DNA of 64,000 nt, taken from Incurvaria masculella (lineage: Eukaryota; Arthropoda; Insecta; Lepidoptera; Incurvariidae). How positions within the stretch are numbered: the first letter of the stretch is position 1; each line of letters opens with the position of its first letter. The stretch is from assembly GCA_946894095.1 (NCBI GenBank), contig OX335644.1, positions 23,231,595 to 23,295,594 on the forward strand, given 5' to 3'. This document shows, one piece after another, positions 43,501 through 55,500 of this stretch. The notes under the pieces are model-generated. The model did not search any database and was not told the origin of the DNA. It worked only from the letters and a program-made list of their open reading frames with translations. The position numbers and the translations under genes are program-made.

Positions 43501-46500
43501 TTCCTTGAATGTAACCTATTTTTAATCATTGACAAAGCCTATTTACTGCTGACGATGTTAAAATGTTAGTCTACAAATGATTCGATCTCTTTCCATTGGA
43601 CAATCTAATCATTAATGTATTCTTTTTTATCTCACTCTCTATTTATGAAAAGGCCTCTTTACAGCTGATGATGAAAGTAAAACTTTATAATAATAGACAT
43701 GTTTATATGATCTGAGATGTGTATTGCATATTTGTATGTTACTTCTTGCAACCATCTGACGTATCTAAGTTTTTTTTTTTTATGCGACCTGACATGGATG
43801 GCTAATACCACACAACTACCGTTATGATATTAGCCCAATACACCACATTCCCGAAGGAATTAGGTGCCATGCCAGAATCTTCCCGTTATGAGCACGGCTA
43901 CATTGAACTGGATGGAAAACACGGACAATTTTTCATTGCCGCTTCCGACCATCTTTTCTTCCAATGCGATGGTACCAACCCGGGCGGGCTTAAACCCTAT
44001 TACCTAGTAGGGGAAGGGGACCTACAGTTTTGCATAAATTCCGAACCATGTAGCAGCTCGCATTCGTGACGAAATGCACTTATCGAACTCTGAAAGAGAA
44101 AGACAGTGGTGCAAGTTGGTATTGAACCCGGGCCTCTGGTACGCTAGGCCAGTCCCCGCGCCACTAGGCTACGAGCCGCTCAATTAAGTGTATGTAATGT
44201 ACCTATAGGATGAATAAAAATGAAAAAAATTAAGTCGCTGGTCTTCCGCCATCGCCTAGTTGCATTATCTAAAATAGAATTTTGAAGATTTTCCACTTAT
44301 CACATTATATTTATAGCATAATCCAAACAAATATTCGAAAGAAATAATAAATAAAGAAGCAAACATAATCTTAACTAAGACTTAAAACGAATTACCTACT
44401 TTTATAATTATAACATATCCGTTCAGCTCGTAGTGCAAGGGTTAGAGGATTTGCCTTTCGTGTGAGAGGTTATATGTTATGGGTTCAAATCCTTGCCCCG
44501 GTCATGTACCACTTTATTTCTCTTCCGAGTTTGATTAGTGAATTTCCTTACGAATACAAGCTGTTCCATGGTTCGGATAGTTGTCAGCCTCGGTAGCTCA
44601 GTGTGCCACGCCTTGCGAATCGATAAGCTGGGGAAGCACTTCTGAGCGCGGTTAGGTTCTGGATGGGTGACCATTTTCAACCGTTGAGGCTGGCCGTGGG
44701 TCGGATTCCACGTAAAACTGTAGGTCCCCTTCTATACTTACCATCGCATTTAATGAACAATGGTCGAAGCGGCAATGAAAATTGTCCCATTTTCCATCCA
44801 GTCCAATGTAGCCGAGCAATATAAGGAACGTCCTGGCATGGCACCTAATTCATTCCGGAATGTGGTGGGTTGGGATTGCATAAGACAGTAAAGTGGTATT
44901 AGTGATCTATGTACATAAAAAAACTTATTTATTTCCAACAAAAGCATGGATTGTGATATGTTTCTATATATAATCGACTGAGAAGCAAGGACGCATTAAT
45001 TGAAGAAAGAGCTCAGTAAAAAGAAGCTCTTTCTTCAATTAATGTGTCCTTGCTTCTCGGTCGATTATACATACATACATATCACATTCCTTGGAAGTAT
45101 AATTACTAAGGAATGGATTCATTCATTCACTATTGGAAGTGCATGTTGGCAAATATCACTGACGGCTAGCCGCTGACGCGCATGATAGATAGCACATGAT
45201 AAGGCATGTCAATAGAGAGAGAACATTAATTGACTGGTATTAATGTTGATAACACCACATACATTGCTCACGACAAATAATTTTGCATGAATCTAATTTA
45301 GAATGTAAACTTCAAAGTATAGGAATGTTTTATTGTCTCTACCACGGAGAATGCTCGTCAGCTGCATAACGCTGTCCCTCCGTCCCCTTTCTACAATCGC
45401 TCAACGCGGAACAGGCAGGGAATGCACCCATTCACTGTCGACATTCCCAAAATAAGAATCCACCGATCCTCTAGATATTTTATCTAACTATGGAATGGAT
45501 TGCCGAGGTATTTCCCCCCAAAGTACAACCCGGGGTCGTTCAAGCACGACGTAACTAAGCACCTGGCCGGTGGGCATGGTTTTCGCCCGTCAAAGCTCGA
45601 TAGCCCTGAAAGGCCTGACGTACACCGTATGCCGCTCTTAAGGATGTTCCGACCCATACAATGTTTTTTTACACAGAACGCAAAAAGTATTGCACTTTAA
45701 GGCACAAATTCGTCAAAAATATTAAATATAGCCATAGTAGTTGCAGCGAAAACATATTCACATATTCACAGGTTTAATGGTTTCGTTGTAATTGCCGATT
45801 AGAAGTTTTACACCGTTAGATGGCGCTGTTAAATAAAAATCGTATTTAAATAAATTGTAACAAAAGCAATAATCCTGAAATTGTTTTCGCTGCAAGTAAT
45901 ATGACTATATTAAACTTTTATTATTAATTCGTGGCTTAAAGGGCAATACTTTTTGCGTTATGTGTGCAAACAACTTTATATGGGTCGGAAAAGCCTTAAC
46001 ATAAAATAATAATAATACTAGCCGAAAAAACATTTGAGAAAAGTCAAACAGTCGAAACAGATTTATCCTAATGCATGGACTTCGGATGAACTGTTATAAC
46101 CTACTACCTGACTTTATAGTCTTATCCACTGAGCAAGGACGCCGCTCAGCTCTTTCTCCTTGATTGACCTCACTATTTGTGGTTTTTTGTGGCGGTAACT
46201 ACATATGAGGCACAATGTAGTTACCGCCTTTTGAATAAGGAGGGCAGTATAGGCAGTTATAGTTTCCTTGTATGTAGAGCATGAAGGTATAGAGATTTTT
46301 AAGATAGTTTGTTATGAAATCAAATGATAAGTTTTTTTTATTATGACTTAGTTAAGTGCGGGGTTTGAAATTCGGTACCCAAGGTCTTAATATGGCAAAG
46401 AACACGATTTTTTTTTTATATCCCTTTTATATTACAATCTGTCGCATATTTGGACATTCAGTAATAGTTATGTTTATTGTTAGTGTTGGCTTTCTAGGAT

Positions 46501-49500
46501 TGCTTCCAGTGAAGCAACATAATAGTTTACAAAGGTGAAGGGATCATCTTGTTATGAGGTCTTGAGGAATTCTCCTCTTCAATCGGCGATATGTGGGCTT
46601 TTCACCCATCAGGTGGGTAGCCAGGAAGTTTGGGTGAGTTCTAATGCGCTCTTTATATCGTTGTGTTAGTTTTTTTTGCCTCTTCTGTGACTGTAGGGAT
46701 AGATAAGTCATCGTGCAGTGAGTTATTTGTGATGTACCAGGGCGCATCCACAATTATTCTGAGCATTTTTGACTGAATCGTTTGCAAAATTGCAATATTT
46801 GATTTGGAGGCTGTACCCCAGAGCTGGATACCATAGGTCCAGATTGGCTTTATTATACTTTTGTACAGCATTAACTTTGCTTCTAGTGACAGTTGAGAAT
46901 TGCGACCCAGCATCCAATATAGGTTCCGTAATTGCAGGCTTAGTTGTTTTCTTTTAGTAAAGATGTGCTTTTGCCAGGTTAGTCTTCTATCTAGATGAAG
47001 ACGAAAATAAAATCGGTAAAGGTCAGTTTTTTGGTATTTCGAAATTTATGTTCAACTTTCATTTGAGACCAACACTTGGTCCCACAACTACTCTTGGGCT
47101 AAAATCGACCCAGTATGCGCAAGAGCCAAACTCGTTTGGGACTAATCAAGCCCACGGGCAAGCAAGTGGCTCCACACGAGGGAAGTAACCGACCCAGAGC
47201 TGGCGGCAGAGAAGCAGGTCGAGCAGGATGAAGACGGCAGCACAGGAGGGACATTAACGGACTTATTGCAACCTTCCAAATGCTAAGCAATCGCGTGTCA
47301 TTCACGCTCGCAGCATGTTTTCCGCTATCAAATGGTATCCTACAAACTGACCAATACGGATGCGACACTGCTAACGCAAAGTAGCGCAAGCGTTGCCAGA
47401 CGCACGCTAGAGCTGTCATCTGTCACTCGTGAATATCAATTTGCGAATTTCACGCTAACTTGCGCCAGCGTTTGCATTAGTGTCCATTTTTAGTCACGCA
47501 AAGAGTCCGTGACTGTGTCTCCAGGAAGGCGATTGTCACGTCCACGAGAAACCATGATAAGAAACAAGGGAAGATACCGAACCGGAAGCGGCGACAGGAA
47601 AGCAGGGTGAAGGCGTTCCACTGGCCTCCAGTTCCACTGGCCAGCCGGAGACACCACACAAGACACAAGGGAGAAAACCGACCAAAAGTCGGCGACAGGC
47701 GAGCAAGCGAGCAAGGTGAAGGTGGTCGCCATCATTAAGGCCCTTGCCCACTAGCTGGTCACCGAGCGCTAGCCGGAGAAACAACATTAGGCACGAAGGA
47801 GAAAACCCACCCGAAGCCGGCGACAGGCGAGCAGGTCGAGCAGGGTGAAGGCGGCCGCCAACACAAAGGCCGGCGTGAAGTCCTTCCACGCGCCGCCGTG
47901 ACTCGCCACGTCCACGAGCCAGCCGCCGAGGAAGGCGGTCGCGCCGTAGCCGGCCGTGCCCCAGGCGCGCTGGCTGCCGTAGTCGGACGCGCGCTCCGCT
48001 CCTGAAGACACATTCGCCTGATACAATCCGAGCACCTGGAGTGTAAACGCGCAACAGTAACTCCACCCTTCTTACCCCAATAACGATGTCGGGAGTAATC
48101 CAACCATTTAAGATCCAACAATTTGTGAAAGAGCTCTGCTGACTGCAATGAATGCCCGGGGCCATATGCATCAACTAGTCTCTCAGCTGGTTATAAAATA
48201 GAAAAGGCAGTCTCAGCGTCTCTTTCTAAAAATCAACAGGTTAATAAATGTTTTGTATGGCGTGTGGTAATTTGTGGTGTGGTAAAAAATAACTGTGCTC
48301 TGATAAATAATGGGCTGTCAACTACAGGAAGGACCATAATGTGACTACTTTTTATTACGCCTTCAGGCTGCAAACTGAACAAAGGCAAAATATGAAATTT
48401 TCGTTTCAATCATGCACATCATCAAGCAGTGGAATGAAAGAAACTTTTTCTACATGATTTTAAAGAAGGAGATAAAACTTACCGAGAACGTCGAAGCAGA
48501 CCGCATCGCCGATGCAGTTGGCAACATTGAAAGCGACTGTTCCCACGCACATCAACACGACGAATCCCCAGAATGTAACAGTACCATAGATACCGATACT
48601 GTCTTCGAAAGTTGCTGCATTTTCCATAACGTTTGTACCAGCTTCTTTGGTACTATTCAATATTTCATTGTACATACTTAGTCCTTTTTCCGTAGTCATG
48701 TTGTTCATTGCTTCATTCTCCACTTTTGATTCTTTTTCGTTACTATTATTAGTCAATAAACTATAGTCAGTCTTAAATTTTGTATTGTTCTGTGGCTTAT
48801 TAAAATCCCAATCATCATCAGATTCTTTCTCAACACTTTCCCTTACACACAACAAATCGCATTCATTCTTGGATTTACATTCAACAACATCAGATAACTC
48901 TACTAAATCCATAGCAAAATTGGCACATGTGCCGTTATTTACAACTTCGTCAATATACATTTCAGTTATGAACTCTTCGTTTCCCAACCAAATGTTAAAA
49001 ATCTTTTTTGCGCCGCAATCCCAATGACATAAGTGTTTCCGTAGAATCTTCGCAGCACTCTTTAGATTTTCGTTTGGGTCAAAAGAACTGTTCCCATTAA
49101 AGCCATACGTATCAATAATAAAATCAGACTCATCCAATTTTACAACAATATCATCTTCGCCATATATTTTAAAATTGTGTTCTAAGGAATTGGAGGTATT
49201 ATGTATGCTTCTTAAGTAAACGTTGCCGTTTAAGTGTCGTACAGTTTCGAGCACTGCGTGGTTGGAGGGAGCGTCTGTCGGTTGAGGCAGGAACCAGAGT
49301 GAGCAGTATGAGCCAGACATCACCCCGATCAGAAGCATGAATATAAGCTTCCTCTGGTTCTGGAAAGTTAAAAATATTCTCTCAAGTTTTCCTAATGCAA
49401 TGATTGCAGACTTTCCAACTAACATGAATAGGAAAGGTTAGGAAATGGTTAGATAAAAGCGCAGAGGGATCTAAAGGGATATTAGGCCAATGAATGAAGC

Positions 49501-52500
49501 TAAAATTTGGGGCTTACCAAAGCACTAAATCGTCCGTCCATGAAATCTTCAGAATGTGTACAAATACAGGTTTTAAAAATGAATGACTCAGAATCTAACA
49601 TTTTTTTTTCCCGGAACTTAGGTATTTTGGCCAAAAACACAAAGTATGCGGTATCATTTGCTGCAAAAATGGCCCGCCAAATTTCTTTTCAATGTCTAAT
49701 AAAATGGGTTAATAGGTATATATGTGTTCAGTAATCCAACAATTTTTTTACACAAAAGCGAGTTTTTTTTAAAAAATACACAGTTTTCGCTCTCATAAAC
49801 TCGGCAGAATTGGGCAGCCCAATCTGTCGTCACACATTGGTTTTTAATTCTTATCAGATCGATAATTTCAACGAATCCAACAAATTTATTACTGGCAACA
49901 CATATATTTTGCTAATGGCCAAATAAAGTAAACGGCATAATTTGCCCGCCTATTTTTTAAATTATAATGATAATAAATGATATAGACGAACATACTTTTA
50001 ACAGAATCCAACAAAAAATTTACATGCCAGTCAGTTTTGCAGCGTATAACGTAACATTGAATTTCGCGCTAAAATAGCTTGGCGAAAGCGGGTGGTAGGC
50101 GGCGCGGTGCGGAGGCAGTGCGGAGCGGTGGCGTGGGAACGGTGGCGGCGGTAAGAAAGGGTTTAGCCTGTGTTAGTGATACCGATTACGAAGTAATTAT
50201 TAGTATTATCTTTGGTGATACTTATGTATAGTTCGTTTTCATGCGTAGTACCTGCATAATGGACAAGAGTTTATAAGTGTGATGTGAAATTTAAATTAAT
50301 TAATTCGCCAATTTGATAAAGTTATTATTCTTTTGTAATTGCTAGTGATTATCGAATATACACATGTAAATGAGTAAAATACTTTGGTAGAGGTTGAATA
50401 CAATTTGAGTTATTTTATTTTTATGCAAGATGATTCCGCGAAGATAAATCACTGAAATTAGATAAACTACATATTTATTATTCACAAATTGATTCACGGT
50501 GGATTAAACATACATTCATGAATGAAGAACGTGATATATCACGTTCTTGGATTCAGTGCCGCACTAGCTTAGTACGAAAAAGTATATTTACTTATTGAAT
50601 TATGTGGTGCCTTGGGCGTCAGGGCAAATAGGAGCCGAAAGCGCTAGACCCGAGCACGCCTGTGAAATACCCCGCAATTCGCTTGCACCGGTCATATAAT
50701 ACTGACCATACATTTAAAAGTATGGAAAATTTACTGTTTCGAGCGTATTCAAATGCGAATATCTAGTTAATTACTCATCAGATTTTAGTGAAGTTTCATC
50801 AATTCAAATAACACGTTGAAGACTCTATAAGCATAAAAAAAGATCGTCGGTGCATAAAGTACCGGTGAAAATGTCTCAAAACATTTTTTTAAATTTTAAA
50901 TGTATGAAAATATATATACCGTCCATCTTTTTTGTTTATGGAGTGTCTGGCGTGCTATCTTTAATGGTGAAAATCTCATTTAAATCTGACCATTAATTTC
51001 CGAGATATTCGCATGTGAATACTGTCGAAACAGTAAATTTTCCATACATTAAAAACTTAAAACAATTTTTGAAAGGCATTTTCACCGATCTAAAAAAACA
51101 TGAAAAATGTGGTCTATATCGAATATAGATAACGTTGGATCGGTGAAAATGCCTTTAACAATGTTTTAAATGTAAAGGTATTGAAAATTTACTGTTTTGA
51201 GTGCATTAAAATGCGAATATCTCGTAAATTAGTCGTCAGATTTTAATGAAGTTTTCATCATTTTAAATAACACGTCAACGACTCCATGAGCATGAAAAAC
51301 CGGCCATGTGCGAGTCTGACTCGCACACGAAGGGTTCCGTACCCTCGTACAAGACATAACACAAAAAAGTTTTGTGTGTAATTTTGACTATTTTTTTATT
51401 CCATATTTTTTGCTTATGGAGTATTTGACGTGCTATCTCTAATGGGGAAAACCTCATTTCAATCTGTATATACGGTACATACATTTGCATCGGTATAAAT
51501 GCCTCTTTCTTTAAAATTCCTTCAAAAAATTTTGAAAATTTTAAATGTGTTTTTTGTTTGCTCAAGGCGTCTTCAACCTGTTATTTTGAATGGTGAAAAC
51601 TGTATTTAAATCTGACCATTAATTTCTGAGATATTCGCATGTGAATACTGTCGAAACAGTACATTTTCAATACATTTAAAACTTAAAACAAATTTTAAAA
51701 GGCGTTTTCACCGGTCTAAAGAAAATGTGTTCTATTACGAAAATAGAAAACGTTGGATCGGTACAAATGGCTTTAACAATGTTTTAAATGTAAAGGTATT
51801 GAACATTTACTATTTTGAGCGCATTCGAAGGCGAATATCTCGTAAATTAGTCGTCAGATTTTAATACAGTTTTGATCATTTAAAATAACACGTGAACGAC
51901 TCCATGAGCATGAAAAACCGGCCATGTGCGAGTCTGACTCGCACACGAAGGGTTCCGTACCCTCGTACAAGACATAACACAAAAAAGTTTTGTGTGTAAT
52001 TTTGACTATTTTTTTATTCCATATTTTTTGCTTATGGAGTATTTGACGTGCTATCTCTAATGGGGAAAACCTCATTTAAATCTGTATATACGGTACATAC
52101 ATTTGCATCGGTATAAATGCCTCTTTCTTTAAAATTCCTTCAAAAAATTTTGAAAATTTTAAATGTGTTTTTTGTTTGCTCAAGGCGTCTTCAACCTGTT
52201 ATTTTGAATGGTGAAAACTGTATTTAAATCTGACCATTAATTTCTGAGATATTCGCATGTGAATACTGTCGAAACAGTACATTTTCAATACATTTAAAAC
52301 TTAAAACAAATTTTAAAAGGCGTTTTCACCGGTCTAAAGAAAATGTGTTCTATTACGAAAATAGAAAACGTTGGATCGGTACAAATGGCTTTAACAATGT
52401 TTTAAATGTAAAGGTATTGAAAATTTACTATTTTGAGCGCATTCGAAGGCGAATATCTCGTAAATTAGTCGTCAGATTTAAATAAAGTTTTGATCATTTA

Positions 52501-55500
52501 AAATAACACGTGAACGACTCCATGAGCATGAAAAACCGGCCATGTGCGAGTCTGACTCGCACACGAAGGGTTCCGTACCGTCGAACAAGACATAACACAA
52601 ACAAGTTTTGCATGTAATCTTAACTTTTTTTTAATTCCATATGTTTTTCTTATGGAGTCTTTGACGTGCTATCTCTAATGGTGAAAACGTCATTTAAATC
52701 TGTAAATACGGTACATACATTTGCATCGGTATAAATGCCTCTTTCTTTAAAATTCGTTTAAAAACCTTTGAAAATTTTAAATTTGTGAAAATATAAATAC
52801 CGTTGATCTTTGTTTGCTCATGGAGTCTTCAATCTATTACTTTGAATGGTGAAAACTTTATTTAAATCTGACCATTAATTTCCGAGATATTCGCATATGA
52901 ATCTGTCGAAACAGTACATTTTCAATACATTTAAAACTTAAAAGAATTTTTAAAAGGCGTTTTCACCGGTCTAAAAAAACATGAAAAATGTGTTCTATTA
53001 CGAAAATAGAAAACGTTGGATCGGTACAAATGGCTTTAACAATGTTTTAAATGTAAAGGTATTGAAAATTTACTGTTTTGAGCACATTCGAAGGCGAATA
53101 TCTCGTAAATTAGTCGTCAGATTTTAATACAGTTTTGATCATTTAAAATAACACGTGAATGACTCCATGAGCATGAAAAACCGGCCATGTGCAAGTTTGA
53201 CTCGCACACGAAGGGTTCCGTACCGTCGAACAAGACATAACACAAACAAGTTTTGCATGTAATCTTAACTATTTTTTAATTCCATATGTTTTTCTTATGG
53301 AGTCTTTGACGTGATATCTCTAATGGTGAAAACGTCATTTAAATCTGTAAATACGGTACATACATTTGCATCGGTATAAATGCCTCTTTCTTTAAAATTC
53401 GTTTAAAAACCTTTGAAAATTTTAAATGTGTGAAAATATAAATACCGTTGATCTTTGTTTGCTCATGGAGTCTTCAACCTATTGCTTTGAATGGTGAAAA
53501 CTTTATTTAAATCTGACCATTAATTTCCGAGATATTCGCATGTGAATACTGTCGAAACAGTACATTTTCAATACATTTAAAACTTAAAACATTTTTTAAA
53601 AGGCGTTTTCACCGGTCTAAAAAAAACATGAAAAATGTGTTCTATTACGAAAATAGAAAACGTTGGATCGGTACAAATGGCTTTAACAATGTTGTAAATG
53701 TAAAGGTATTGAAAATTTACTGTTTTGAGCGCATTCGAATGCGAATATCTCGTAAATTAGTCGTCAGATTTTAATACAGTTTTGATCATTTAAAATAACA
53801 CGTGAACGACTCCATGAGCATGAAAAACCAGCCATGTGCGAGTCTGACTCGCACACGAAGGGTTCCGTACCGTCGAACAAGACATAACACAAACAAGTTT
53901 TGCATGTAATCTTAACTATTTTTTAATTCCATATGTTTTTCTTATGGAGTCTTTGACGTGATATCTCTAATGGTGAAAACGTCATTTAAATCTGTAAATA
54001 CGGTACATACATTTGCATCGGTATAAATGCCTCTTTCTTTAAAATTCGTTTAAAAACCTTTGAAAATTTTAAATTTGTGAAAATATAAATACCGTTGATC
54101 TTTGTTTGCTCATGGAGTCTTCAACCTATTGCTTTGAATGGTGAAAACTTTATTTAAATCTGACCATTAATTTCCGAGATATTCGCATGTGAATACTGTC
54201 GAAACAGTACATTTTCAATACATTTAAAACTTAAAACATTTTTTAAAAGGCGTTTTCACCGGTCTAAAAAAAACATGAAAAATGTGTTCTATTACGAAAA
54301 TAGAAAACGTTGGATCGGTACAAATGGCTTTAACAATGTTGTAAATGTAAAGGTATTGAAAATTTACTGTTTTGAGCGCATTCGAATGCGAATATCTCGT
54401 AAATTAGTCGTCAGATTTTAATACAGTTTTGATCATTTAAAATAACACGTGAACGACTCCATGAGCATGAAAAACCAGCCATGTGCGAGTCTGACTCGCA
54501 CACGAAGGGTTCCGTACCGTCGAACAAGACATAACACAAACAAGTTTTGCATGTAATCTTAACTATTTTTTAATTCCATATGTTTTTCTTATGGAGTCTT
54601 TGACGTGCTATCTCTAATGGTGAAAACGTCATTTAAATCTGTAAATACGGTACATACATTTGCATCGGTATAAATGCCTCTTTCTTTAAAATTCGTTTAA
54701 AAACCTTTGAAAATTTTAAATGTGTGAAAATATAAATACCGTTGATCTTTGTTTGCTCATGGAGTCTTCAACCTATTACTTTGAATGGTGAAAACTTTAT
54801 TTAAATCTGACCATTAATATCTGAGATATTCGCATGTGAATATCGTCGAAACAGTACATTTTCCATACATTTAAAAATTGAAACAATTTTTGAAATGCAT
54901 TTTCACCGATCTAAAAAAACATGAAAAATGTGTTCTATATCGAATATAGATAACGTTGGATCGGTGAAAGTGCCCTTAACAATGTTTTAAATTTAAAAGT
55001 ATTGAAAATTTACTGTTTTGAGCGCATTCGAATGCGAATATCTCGTAAATTAGTCGTCAGATTTTGATACAGTTTTGATCATTTAAAATAACACGTGAAC
55101 GACTCCATAAGCATGAAAAACCGGCCATGTGCGAGTCTGACTCGCACACGAAGGGTTCCGTACCGTCATACAAGACATAACACAAAAGAGTGTTGTATGT
55201 AATTTTGACTATTTCTAATTCCATATTTTTTGCTTATGGAGTCTTTGACGTGCTATCTCTAATGGTGAAAACCTCATTGAAATCAGTATATACGGTACAC
55301 ACATTTGTATCGGTATAAATACCTCTTTCTTTAAAATTCCTTCAAAAATTTTTGAACATTTTAAATATGTTATTTGTTTGCTCATGGCGTCTTCAACCTG
55401 TTATTTTGAATGGTGAAAACTTTATTTAAATCTGACCACTAATTTCTGAGATATTCGCATGTGAATAATGTCGAAACAGTACATTTTCAATACATTTAAA

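Noticed and set aside
47536..48174. 212-residue open frame on the minus strand
   Set aside because: It reads through exon C in other frames and runs into the decayed duplicate boundaries. The spliced frame of exon C explains the conserved part.
49360..49425. N-terminal 22 residues of the long open frame over exon B
   Set aside because: A clear acceptor (TTTCCAG at 49360) and phase match to exon A show this is intron.
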